Source: an uncultured Alphaproteobacteria bacterium | Lineage (GTDB): Bacteria > Pseudomonadota > Alphaproteobacteria > HIMB59 > GCA-002718135 | Reading direction: 5' to 3' | NCBI GenBank assembly: GCA_902619055.1 | Contig: CACNCW010000021.1 | Location: forward strand, 1-15,253 | DNA length: 15,253 nt | Shown here: piece by piece, positions 6,540-13,446 of the stretch | Numbering within the stretch: position 1 is the stretch's first letter | Layout of the letters: the number at the start of each line of letters is the position of its first letter | The notes under the pieces: generated by a model | The model's input: only the letters and a program-made list of their open reading frames with translations | Told to the model about the DNA's origin: nothing | Database searches by the model: none | Program-made: the position numbers and the translations under genes

Positions 6540-7543
6540 TAAATAAATTTTTTAAGATCAACCATAGTGTCTACCATTCTATTTGAGAATCCCCATTCAT
6601 TATCATACCAAGATAAAACTCTGCAGAATTTATCTTTGACAACTTGTGTTTGACTCATATCAAATACAGAACTGCTTGAATTATGATTAAAATCAATTGA
6701 AACAAGAGGTAATGAGTTTGTTGTTAGTATTCCATTTAATTTTTTAGTTTTTGAAGCTTGAAGAACTATAGAGTTAATTTTTTCTGGGCTAGTTTTTTTC
6801 TTACTTACAAATGTTAGATCTATAAGTGAGACATTAGGAGTAGGTACTCGAATAGCTGTTCCATCTAGTTTACCTTTTAATTTTGGTAAGACTAGACTCA
6901 AAGCCTTTGCTGCTCCTGTAGAAGTCGGAATCATTGACTCAGCTGCTGCCCTTGCTCTTCTAAAGTCAGAATGGGTTTGATCAACAGTTCTTTGATCGCC
7001 CGTGTAACTATGAATTGTTGTCATGAAACCACTTTCAATTCCTAATTTTTTATCAAGAACCATAGCTAAAGGAGCAAGACAGTTAGTGGTACAAGATCCG
7101 TTTGAAATTACGTTATGATTTTTTTTAATAGTATCGTTATTTACACCTTGAACAATAGTGGCATCTACATTTGAAGCTGGTGCTGAAATAATAACTTTTT
7201 TTGCTCCTGCATTTAAATGAGAAATCGCCTTTTCTTTTGAAGTAAAAACACCGCTACATTCAAGAACAACATCTACCTTTAGTGATTTCCAAGGAAGGTT
7301 ATTTGGATCTCTTTCGGAATAAAAATTAATTTTATGTTTACCAATTTTTAATCCATTTTTGATTGAACTAATCTCATCTTTAAGAATACCGTGAACACTG
7401 TCATATTTAAGTAAGTGCGCACTGCTCTCAACACTTCCTAGTTCATTAATAGCTACAATATTAATATCTTTAGGATTTTTTTCTAATAAAGCTCTAAAAA
7501 CAAGTTTTCCAATTCTTCCAAATCCATTTATTGCAACTTTCAT
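6539..7543 (-). CDS. gap: Glyceraldehyde-3-phosphate dehydrogenase
   Basis: This 334-residue protein is full length for GAPDH, the cytoplasmic enzyme that oxidises glyceraldehyde-3-phosphate to 1,3-bisphosphoglycerate (or the reverse in gluconeogenesis). It opens with INGFGRIGKLVFRAL, the NAD-binding loop. The catalytic Cys is C151 in SNGSCTTNCLAP and the base is H178 in TTIHSYTGDQ. MIPTSTGAAKA, RVPTPNVS and WYDNEWGFSNRM complete the family. Two details stand out. The residue before SC is Gly (G149), usually Ala. The cofactor-contacting position after IVAIN is Glu (E34), usually Asp in GapA and Glu in erythrose-4-phosphate dehydrogenase (Epd). Overall similarity still favours alphaproteobacterial Gap over Epd. 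A strong ribosome-binding site lies between it and tkt. It is followed by an unknown gene rather than pgk. Confidence 0.95.
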   Translation of the reverse strand: MKVAINGFGRIGKLVFRALLEKNPKDINIVAINELGSVESSAHLLKYDSVHGILKDEISSIKNGLKIGKHKINFYSERDPNNLPWKSLKVDVVLECSGVFTSKEKAISHLNAGAKKVIISAPASNVDATIVQGVNNDTIKKNHNVISNGSCTTNCLAPLAMVLDKKLGIESGFMTTIHSYTGDQRTVDQTHSDFRRARAAAESMIPTSTGAAKALSLVLPKLKGKLDGTAIRVPTPNVSLIDLTFVSKKKTSPEKINSIVLQASKTKKLNGILTTNSLPLVSIDFNHNSSSSVFDMSQTQVVKDKFCRVLSWYDNEWGFSNRMVDTMVDLKKFI

Positions 7544-7546
7544 ATT

Positions 7547-7554
7547 TCTCCTTT
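7547..7554 (-). promoter_or_regulatory. Strong Shine-Dalgarno for gap
   Basis: On the minus strand the bases read AAAGGAGA, three bases before the gap ATG, in an 11-base spacer that runs from the tkt stop codon to the start. Most genes here have no clear ribosome-binding site, so this one marks gap for high translation independently of tkt. Confidence 0.8.
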
Positions 7555-9531
7555 TTATAAACTTTTAATTATTTTTTCAATTAAGTAATCATCTGTTATC
7601 TTAAAGTGCTTATATAAATCTTTGTATGGACCACTTTCACCAAAAGTTGACATGCCAACAAAATTTTCATTTTTAATATATTTTTCCCAACCATTTATTA
7701 CTCCAGCCTCAATAGCAAAAATAGGTTTATTTCCTAGAATTTCATTTTTATAACCATCATCATTTTTCTCAAACAATTCAAATGAAGACATGCTTACAAC
7801 TCTTATCTTTAAATTATTGTTTTCAAAAAGCTTATTTGATGCTGAGCAAGCAATCTCAACTTCAGAACCAGAAGATAAAATTGTTGCATCATATTCTTTA
7901 AACTCTCTTATTTTATAAGCACCTTTATTTACAAGATTTTCTTTGCGATTATCTTTTTGTAACATCGGTAGATTTTGTCTTGTTAAAACTAAGATTGTTG
8001 GTCCAGTATTGTTGATTGCACATTCCCATGCTTCTATAGTTTCTATAATATCACAAGGCCTAATGACTGTTAAATTTGGTATAGATCTTAAAGATGCAAG
8101 GTGTTCAACAGGTTGATGGGTTGGTCCATCTTCTCCTAATCCTATTGAGTCATGTGTCATTACATAAATAACTGGTATATTCATAATAGCTGATAACCTA
8201 ATTGAAGGTCTGCAATAATCGGTAAATACCAAAAACGTTCCTCCATATGGAATTAAACCTTTATGTAAAGCAATACCATTCATTACTCCAGCCATTCCAT
8301 GTTCTCTGATGCCGTAATGAATATAATTTCCATTAAAATTATTAGATGTAATTACATTCATATCTTTTGCCTTAGTGTTATTTGATCCAGTAAGATCAGC
8401 AGATCCACCAATAAGATTTTTTTGATATTTTGAAATTAAATTTAGCGTTAGCTCACTCGATTTTCTTGAAGCACAATTTGTTTTGTCATTAAAATGCTCA
8501 GATTTTAATTCACTAAGTTTTTCTGGAATTTGATGATCAATTTTTTGATAAAAACTATCTTTAAAATTTTTACTTTCAATTAATTCTTTGTTTTTTGATA
8601 ACCATGAATTTCTTGATTCTTCATTTCTTTTATAGAAACTTCTCCACTCACGTAATAAATCATCTGGAATTTCAAACGGCGAATAATTCCATTCTAATTT
8701 TTTTCTTGTTAAACTAATTTCATCTTCACCAAGAGGTGAACCATGTGATGAAGCTGAACCCTCTTTGTTAGGAGAGCCAAAACCAATTTTAGTTTTACAA
8801 GATATAATTGTTGGAGCATCATTTTTTTTTGCTTGAATTATAGCTTGATCAATTTCCTCATATTTATGACCATCTATTTCAATTATATTCCAATTATAAG
8901 CTTCAAATCTTTTTTTCACATTGTCTGAAACTGAAAGATCTGTTGATCCATCTATGGAAATAGAATTATTATCAAAAAACATAATCAGCTTATTTAATTT
9001 TAAATGTCCTGCGAGACTACAAGCTTCATGACTTAAACCTTCCATTAAGCATCCATCTCCAGCAAAAACATAAGTGTAATGATCGAATAATTCTTTTCCA
9101 TAATTATTTGATAATTTCTTTTCCGCTAGCGCCATCCCAACTGCATTTGCTAAGCCTTGAGATAAAGGCCCAGTAGTTGTTTCTATCCCTTCTGCACTTC
9201 CGTATTCTGGGTGACCTGCAGTTTTATTATGTAATTGTCTAAAATTTTTAATTTGATTTATGTCAATGTCTTTATATCCTGTTAGATACAAACAAGAGTA
9301 TAAAAGCATTGACCCATGACCATTTGAAATAATTAATCTATCTCTATCAATCCACTCCGGATCATTTGGATTAAACTTTAAATGATTTTTATAAAGAATT
9401 GTTGCGATGTCTGCCATACCCATAGGCATACCAGGATGACCAGATTTTGCTTTTTCCACTGCATCCATTGATAAAAATCTAATACAATTTGATAATTGTC
9501 TTAGATTGTTGATATTATTTAAATTTTTCAA
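7555..9531 (-). CDS. tkt: Transketolase
   Basis: This 658-residue protein has full transketolase length. It transfers two-carbon ketol units in the pentose phosphate pathway using thiamine diphosphate. Visible residues are H32 in SGHPGMPMG, H72 in SNGHGS, the ThDP/Mg motif GDGCLMEG (158-165) with NNS downstream (188-190), H264 in SSHGSPLGEDE, and the catalytic Glu E410 in GIREHGMAG. THDSIGLGEDGPTHQPVEHL marks the pyrimidine domain. The start is a TTG at 9531, preceded by AAAGGT at a good distance. An in-frame stop occurs upstream and no ATG lies between, and starting at the next ATG (M22) would cut the conserved LRQLSNCIRFL stretch. It leads the minus-strand operon and is followed 11 bases later by gap, coupling the pentose phosphate pathway and lower glycolysis. 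Confidence 0.97.
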   Translation of the reverse strand: MKNLNNINNLRQLSNCIRFLSMDAVEKAKSGHPGMPMGMADIATILYKNHLKFNPNDPEWIDRDRLIISNGHGSMLLYSCLYLTGYKDIDINQIKNFRQLHNKTAGHPEYGSAEGIETTTGPLSQGLANAVGMALAEKKLSNNYGKELFDHYTYVFAGDGCLMEGLSHEACSLAGHLKLNKLIMFFDNNSISIDGSTDLSVSDNVKKRFEAYNWNIIEIDGHKYEEIDQAIIQAKKNDAPTIISCKTKIGFGSPNKEGSASSHGSPLGEDEISLTRKKLEWNYSPFEIPDDLLREWRSFYKRNEESRNSWLSKNKELIESKNFKDSFYQKIDHQIPEKLSELKSEHFNDKTNCASRKSSELTLNLISKYQKNLIGGSADLTGSNNTKAKDMNVITSNNFNGNYIHYGIREHGMAGVMNGIALHKGLIPYGGTFLVFTDYCRPSIRLSAIMNIPVIYVMTHDSIGLGEDGPTHQPVEHLASLRSIPNLTVIRPCDIIETIEAWECAINNTGPTILVLTRQNLPMLQKDNRKENLVNKGAYKIREFKEYDATILSSGSEVEIACSASNKLFENNNLKIRVVSMSSFELFEKNDDGYKNEILGNKPIFAIEAGVINGWEKYIKNENFVGMSTFGESGPYKDLYKHFKITDDYLIEKIIKSL

Positions 9532-9616
9532 ATACTTACCTTTATGGTTGATATAAAATTATTTAATATGGGTTCATTACAGTGACAATTATAAAATTAC
9601 AAACTATAAAATTATA
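9532..9616. promoter_or_regulatory. Divergent promoter region between tkt and zapA operons
   Basis: These 85 bases are the largest gene-free gap and must serve both long operons. On the minus strand a TTGTCA hexamer (9589-9584) is followed by AT-rich TATTAAAT sequences at about the right distance, then AAAGGT before the tkt TTG. On the plus strand TATAAAAT-type -10 sequences occur near 9590 and 9605, the second very close to the ATG at 9617. The ten-mer TATAAAATTA occurs three times, at 9552-9561, 9590-9599 and 9605-9614. The promoter assignments are by eye only. Confidence 0.5.
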
Positions 9617-9805
9617 ATGGAAATACAAAAAAAAATTACAGTTCTAAGCGAAAACTTAAATAATCTAAGATCAGCTTTAGAAGATTTTAGGGATCATCAT
9701 ATTTCTAAAAAAGAAAAAATTAAAAATCTTGAAAATGAAATTAAAAATTTACGAAAACAAATGTCCGAGTATATTGATGAATTGGAACTTCTAATTAAGA
9801 AATAA
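9617..9805 (+). CDS. Small coiled-coil protein upstream of zapA
   Basis: This 62-residue protein is nearly all predicted helix, with heptad-like hydrophobics from about residue 6 to 58 (ITVLSENLNNLRSALEDF, then IKNLENEIKNLRKQMSEYI). There is no signal peptide and no cysteine. In Alphaproteobacteria a short coiled-coil gene, often annotated DUF4164, commonly lies between tkt and zapA. Position and character match, but the sequence is too simple to be sure of the family. The stop is two bases before the zapA ATG, so the two are co-translated and the protein may act with ZapA, itself a small coiled-coil dimer. That link is inference. Confidence 0.7.
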   Translation: MEIQKKITVLSENLNNLRSALEDFRDHHISKKEKIKNLENEIKNLRKQMSEYIDELELLIKK

Positions 9806-9807
9806 CT

Positions 9808-10227
9808 ATGCCCTTTTATAAGACAAAAATCTTAAATAGAGAAATATCATTAGAATATGAAAAAAAAGATGAAAAAAAAATAATAGCTTCAATAAATTTA
9901 ATTAATGAAAAAATTGATAATAAATTACAAAATCCAAAATATTCTAATGGAAAAATAAGTGATACTATATTGTTATCACTTCTCTCTATTGAGCTTCAAG
10001 CAGAGCTTTCAGATAAATTAAATATAGAAAGAAGTTCAGCAGTAAATGATACCAAGAAACAAGAATATCTAAAGAACAATTTAGAACTTAAAGACAAAAT
10101 ACTAAAACTACAAAATGAAAAAAAAATTTTAGAAGATGAAAAATTGAAATTAAATCAAGAATTTGATGAAATAAATAAAAAGGTAGAAGGTTTAATTAAT
10201 ATAATTAAGAATTCTTATTATGAATAA
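9808..10227 (+). CDS. zapA: Cell division protein ZapA
   Basis: This 139-residue protein has the ZapA layout. A short beta/alpha N-terminal domain (KTKILNREISLEYEKKDEKKIIASINLINEKI) is followed by DTILLSLLSIELQAEL, the helix that packs in the dimer (about residues 51-66), and then a long C-terminal coiled coil (residues 85-135). ZapA bundles FtsZ filaments at midcell. The spacing after the upstream coiled-coil gene is two bases, and the stop lies inside the start of the next gene with an eight-base overlap. The zapA to ygfA order is widespread in Proteobacteria. The 6S RNA gene often found between them elsewhere cannot fit here. Confidence 0.88.
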   Translation: MPFYKTKILNREISLEYEKKDEKKIIASINLINEKIDNKLQNPKYSNGKISDTILLSLLSIELQAELSDKLNIERSSAVNDTKKQEYLKNNLELKDKILKLQNEKKILEDEKLKLNQEFDEINKKVEGLINIIKNSYYE

Positions 10228-10801
10228 TATTAAAGATGAAAAATCAATTATCAGAAAAAAACAAAAAATTATAAGAGATAAGATTTTTAATAATAAACCA
10301 TCTCATTTTGCTTTAAATTTGTTTAATGAGCTTTTTGAAAAAATTAACTTTCAAGAAATTAATATAGTTTCTAGTTTTATTTCTATAAATTCTGAGATAA
10401 ATACAAAAGAGCTTAATAATCTTATCTTTATTAAAAATAAAATTTTATGTCTCCCTGTAATTGAAAAAAAAAATAGTCATTTAATCTTTAAGCAATTTAA
10501 GAGTGAAGAGAATTTTGTAAAAGGACATATGAATATATCAGAGCCTGAAAATAAAAATAAAATTCTAAATCCCGAATTAATTTTTGTACCTTGTTTAGCT
10601 TTTGATAAGAAGGGAAATAGATTAGGTTATGGTGGAGGTTATTATGACAGGACATTTGCTTATTTAAATAAAATTAATCACAGATTCATCTCTGTAGCCT
10701 ATGCATATGAAGAACAAAAGTTAGATTACATACCCATAGACAAATTTGATTTTAAAGTGGATTATGTTATTACTGAAAAAAATTTATATAGTTTTCAATG
10801 A
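10220..10801 (+). CDS. ygfA: 5-formyltetrahydrofolate cyclo-ligase
   Basis: This 193-residue protein converts 5-formyltetrahydrofolate to 5,10-methenyltetrahydrofolate with ATP. The N-terminal basic helix KSIIRKKQKIIRDKIF carries the substrate/ATP-contacting region. NKILCLPVIEKKN (73-85) corresponds to the central beta strand, and NRLGYGGGYYDR (133-144) is the diagnostic phosphate-binding motif of the family. It overlaps zapA by eight bases and its own stop overlaps the next ATG by four (ATGA), so this is a tightly chained set. The gene is normal length and intact. A one-carbon folate recycling function fits a cytoplasmic housekeeping role. Confidence 0.95.
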   Translation: MNNIKDEKSIIRKKQKIIRDKIFNNKPSHFALNLFNELFEKINFQEINIVSSFISINSEINTKELNNLIFIKNKILCLPVIEKKNSHLIFKQFKSEENFVKGHMNISEPENKNKILNPELIFVPCLAFDKKGNRLGYGGGYYDRTFAYLNKINHRFISVAYAYEEQKLDYIPIDKFDFKVDYVITEKNLYSFQ

Positions 10802-11589
10802 AAATTCTTTTTATAGGTGATATTGTCGGTAAGGCATCACGAAAAAAAATTAAAGAAATTATCCCAACACTCAAATCTAAATATAATACAGACATGATTA
10901 TTGCTAATGGTGAGAATGCTACTTCTGGTTATGGACTTTCAAAAAAGGATGCAGAAGAATTATTTTCTAGTGGAATTGATCTACTTACACTTGGGAATCA
11001 TGCATGGGATCAAAGAGATATGCTTTCTTATATTGAAGAAAATCCAAAAATAATAAGAGCTTTGAATTATCCTGATGGGGTTCCTGGAAAAGGATATTAT
11101 AAGCTTGAACTTTTAAATGGAAAAAAAATTATAGTAGTACAAGTAATGCTCAGATTATTTATGAATTTATCATTAGACGATCCCTTTAAAGGCGTAATTG
11201 AATTTCTTCAAAAAGAGAAGTTAGGCAGTACATGTGATGCGATAATTATTGATATGCATGGTGAAGCAACTTCTGAAAAAAAGGCATTTGGATATTATGT
11301 TGATGGACAAGTTACGGCAGTTTTAGGCACACATACTCATGTGCCAACGGCAGACAGTGTTATTTTACCTAAAGGTACAGCCTATCAAACAGATGTTGGA
11401 ATGTCAGGTGATTATAATTCAATAATTGGTTTTGATATAAATAATCCAATACATGGATTTGTTAAGGGGTACAGGGCAGAAGGTAGATTTACACCTGCTA
11501 CTGAAAACATAACAGTATGCGGGGCTTTAATAGAGATTGATACTAATACTGGTCTAGCTAAAAATATCACCCCAATTCAAGAGACATAA
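10798..11589 (+). CDS. ymdB: TIGR00282/YmdB-like metallophosphoesterase
   Basis: This 263-residue protein belongs to the TIGR00282 family. The symbol refers to B. subtilis YmdB, a phosphodiesterase active on cyclic nucleotides, not to the unrelated E. coli YmdB. The dinuclear metal ligands are all visible: D8 in FIGDIVG, E39-N40 in ANGEN, N67-H68 in LGNHAWD, a His in DMHGEATSEK, and the two His in GTHTHVPTAD. TDVGMSGDYNSIIGF is the typical C-terminal motif. One oddity is VMLRLFM, where most members have Gly in place of the Leu. It starts inside the ygfA stop (ATGA), and the next gene, yebC, follows after 79 bases with its own likely promoter. Cellular role in Alphaproteobacteria is not established. 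Confidence 0.92.
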   Translation: MKILFIGDIVGKASRKKIKEIIPTLKSKYNTDMIIANGENATSGYGLSKKDAEELFSSGIDLLTLGNHAWDQRDMLSYIEENPKIIRALNYPDGVPGKGYYKLELLNGKKIIVVQVMLRLFMNLSLDDPFKGVIEFLQKEKLGSTCDAIIIDMHGEATSEKKAFGYYVDGQVTAVLGTHTHVPTADSVILPKGTAYQTDVGMSGDYNSIIGFDINNPIHGFVKGYRAEGRFTPATENITVCGALIEIDTNTGLAKNITPIQET

Positions 11590-11596
11590 TTTACAT

Positions 11597-11620
11597 ATAT
11601 TAGACACATTTATCTAATAT
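11597..11620 (+). terminator. AT-rich inverted repeat after the ymdB-like gene
   Basis: ATATTAGA (11597-11604) and TCTAATAT (11613-11620) form a perfect 8-bp inverted repeat with an 8-base loop, followed by TTTTATATCTTT. It sits just after the stop codon and before yebC. It could be a weak Rho-independent terminator, but the stem has one G-C pair and the T-run is short. It may instead be an operator for yebC. Confidence 0.35.
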
Positions 11621-11668
11621 TTTATATCTTTACTAACATCGGATTAAATATTTATAAATCTACTCGTA
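11621..11668 (+). promoter_or_regulatory. Probable promoter region of yebC
   Basis: The 48 bases before the yebC ATG are AT-rich and include TTTATAAAT (11650-11658), a plausible -10 element, though it lies only about ten bases before the start codon. An earlier TTTATATCTT stretch (11621-11630) is an alternative. No clear -35 or Shine-Dalgarno is visible. The space, unusual in such a packed region, is the main support for a transcription start here. Confidence 0.35.
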
Positions 11669-12418
11669 ATGGCAGGGCACTCGAAATTTAAAAATATTAT
11701 GCATCGTAAAGGTGCTCAAGATAAAAAAAGAGCAAAAGTTTTCTCAAGACTTGGAAGAGAAATTTCTGTTGCTGTTAAAGTAGGAGGTGAAGATATTGAG
11801 AGTAATATTAGATTAAGATCTGCAATTTCGTCGGCCAAGTCACTCAATATGCCAAAAGATAATATTGAGAGAGCAATAAAAAAAGGTCAAGGAAATGATC
11901 CTGATAGCAATTATGAAGAAGTAAGATATGAAGGATATGGTCCTGAAGGTATTGCAATAATAGTTGAGGCACTTACAAATAATAAAAATAGAACAGCTGC
12001 TGAGATTAGGTCCTCTTTTAGTAAATATGGAGGTAATTTGGGTGAAACAGGAAGTGTTAGTTTTGGTTTTGACAGATTTGGAAATATCACTCTCGATAAA
12101 AATTTAGTAAAAGAAGATCAGCTTCTAGAATTTCTTATTGAAAATAATAGTGAAGATTATGAAATTAATGAAACAGAATATTCAATATACTGTGATCAAA
12201 ACCATTTGCATGAACTTAATGATAAATTAATTAAACAGTATGGTCAGACTAACTCTGCAAATTTAATTTGGAAAAGTAAAAATAATATAAATATTGGAAA
12301 AGAAACAGCTGACAAACTATTTAAATTACTTGAAGTTTTAGAAGACAATGACGACGTTCAAGTTGTATCATCAAATTTTGAAGTTGATGATAATGTTCTA
12401 TCTTCACTCACAGCCTAA
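11669..12418 (+). CDS. yebC: YebC/PmpR/TACO1 family protein
   Basis: This 249-residue protein has the full family length. The N-terminus MAGHSKFKNIMHRKGAQDKK and the segment AVKVGGEDIESNIRLRSAIS are diagnostic, as are MPKDNIERAIKKGQG and YEGYGPEGIAIIVEALTNN. EIRSSFSKYGGNLGETGSVSF follows. The family was long annotated as a transcriptional regulator. Later work links it to translation: mitochondrial TACO1 and bacterial YebC relatives help ribosomes through difficult sequences such as proline runs. In many Alphaproteobacteria ruvC comes next; here a small nuclease gene follows after 14 bases with a good ribosome-binding site. Confidence 0.96.
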   Translation: MAGHSKFKNIMHRKGAQDKKRAKVFSRLGREISVAVKVGGEDIESNIRLRSAISSAKSLNMPKDNIERAIKKGQGNDPDSNYEEVRYEGYGPEGIAIIVEALTNNKNRTAAEIRSSFSKYGGNLGETGSVSFGFDRFGNITLDKNLVKEDQLLEFLIENNSEDYEINETEYSIYCDQNHLHELNDKLIKQYGQTNSANLIWKSKNNINIGKETADKLFKLLEVLEDNDDVQVVSSNFEVDDNVLSSLTA

Positions 12419-12420
12419 TG

Positions 12421-12426
12421 AAAGGA
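12421..12426 (+). promoter_or_regulatory. Shine-Dalgarno of the small nuclease gene
   Basis: AAAGGA lies six bases before the ATG at 12433, in the 14-base gap after yebC. It is one of few clear ribosome-binding sites in the window and supports both the start and real expression of the 97-residue protein. Confidence 0.75.
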
Positions 12427-12432
12427 ATATAG

Positions 12433-12726
12433 ATGCCTGATAAAGCTTGGAAAAAAAGAGAAAGAGATGTTGCAAACTATTTCAATGGGAAAAGGACACC
12501 TTTGAGCGGGGGTAATGGTAAAGTAACAAGAGCTGATGTAATTCATGAAGACTTATTTATAGAATGTAAACTAAGAGCAAAGCATACAGCAATTAGTTTA
12601 TGGGATGATACTGCAAAGCTTGCCAAAGAGGAGGGTAAGACACCAGTAATAGCATTATGTGAAAAAAATAGACCAGGGTTTTGGGTTATGGTTCATAGTA
12701 GTGATCTTGAAAAAATAAAAAAATAA
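12433..12726 (+). CDS. Putative PD-(D/E)XK nuclease, Holliday-junction-resolvase-like
   Basis: This 97-residue protein has the core of the PD-(D/E)XK nuclease fold with little else. An N-terminal helix carries Glu (KKRERDVANYF, E10), then RTPLSGGNGKVTRADV with D35, then LFIECKLR with the E-x-K pair E44 and K46. Next come a helix starting SLWDDTAKLAKEEGK and strands PVIALCEK and FWVMV. This order (Glu helix, Ser/Gly loop, Asp, E-x-K, helix, two strands) is the layout of archaeal Hjc resolvases and phage relatives. All four expected catalytic residues are present, so an active metal-dependent DNA nuclease is likely. It sits between yebC and tolQ, where ruvC-ruvA-ruvB-ybgC usually lie, which makes Holliday junction resolution the leading hypothesis. 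A nuclease for other branched or damaged DNA is an alternative. Base and codon use match the neighbours. Confidence 0.8.
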   Translation: MPDKAWKKRERDVANYFNGKRTPLSGGNGKVTRADVIHEDLFIECKLRAKHTAISLWDDTAKLAKEEGKTPVIALCEKNRPGFWVMVHSSDLEKIKK

Positions 12727-12731
12727 TTATT

Positions 12732-13445
12732 ATGGCAGATATTAATAGTACAAATTTATCGACAGAAGCTCCAGATTTTTCAATGCTTGCTTTATTCATG
12801 CAAGCTGACCTTGTAGTTAAATCTGTAATTATAATTTTAATCTTAGCCTCTCTTTATTCTTGGAATGTAATTATTTCAAAAATTTTAAGAATTAGACAAT
12901 TAAAAAAACTTGAAAAAGAATTTGAAGATATTTTTTGGTCTGGAAATTCATTTGAAGATTTATATGAAACTTTAAATTTTAATCAAACAGATCCAAAATC
13001 AAAATTATTTTGTGCTGCAATTTTAGAGTGGAAAAAAAGTAAAACTCAGTTTGAAAATGATACATCTGATATTAATTCTTTAAAAGATAGAATGATGAGA
13101 TCAATGACAGTTGTTTTTAATAAAGAAAGTGAAAATGTTGAAAGAAATTTAACTTTCCTCGCAACTGCTGGATCAACCGCACCTTTTATTGGGTTATTTG
13201 GGACAGTATGGGGTATAATGAATAGTTTTAAATCTATTGCAATAGCTCAAAATACAAATTTAGCAGTAGTTGCACCAGGAATTGCTGAAGCCCTTTTTGC
13301 AACTGCATTAGGTCTTTTTGTGGCTATACCTGCTGTTGTTGCGTACAATAAAATTTCAAACGACTTATCAAAATATTTTATATCCTTGGAAACATTTATG
13401 GATGAATTCTCAACAATTTTTTTTAGACAATTAGAGAAAAAATAA
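12732..13445 (+). CDS. tolQ: Tol-Pal system protein TolQ
   Basis: This 237-residue inner-membrane protein is the stator subunit of the Tol-Pal motor, which uses the proton gradient to constrict the outer membrane at division. Three transmembrane segments are visible: about residues 30-48 (VKSVIIILILASLYSWNV), 142-162 (FLATAGSTAPFIGLFGTVWG) and 178-200 (AVVAPGIAEALFATALGLFV). The GSTAPFIGLFGTVWGIM and APGIAEALFATALGL motifs are classical MotA/TolQ/ExbB signatures. TolQ rather than ExbB is supported by the following tolR, tolA and tolB. No Shine-Dalgarno is seen; the gap to the nuclease gene is five bases. The ybgC thioesterase gene that often precedes tolQ is absent. Confidence 0.96.
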   Translation: MADINSTNLSTEAPDFSMLALFMQADLVVKSVIIILILASLYSWNVIISKILRIRQLKKLEKEFEDIFWSGNSFEDLYETLNFNQTDPKSKLFCAAILEWKKSKTQFENDTSDINSLKDRMMRSMTVVFNKESENVERNLTFLATAGSTAPFIGLFGTVWGIMNSFKSIAIAQNTNLAVVAPGIAEALFATALGLFVAIPAVVAYNKISNDLSKYFISLETFMDEFSTIFFRQLEKK

Positions 13446-13446
13446 A

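Noticed and set aside
6358..6546. Plus-strand frame opposite the 128-residue unknown gene
   Set aside because: The minus-strand gene fits the operon with a stop/start overlap, while this frame would run against it and across the gap end without a ribosome-binding site.
10195..10240. 6S RNA between zapA and ygfA
   Set aside because: The two genes overlap by eight bases, so the usual ssrS location does not exist here; if present it must be elsewhere.
12433..12726. Reading the small nuclease as a phage or restriction-modification remnant
   Set aside because: It has an intact ribosome-binding site, all expected catalytic residues, codon use like its neighbours and no adjacent methyltransferase or phage gene, so a resident housekeeping gene is more likely.
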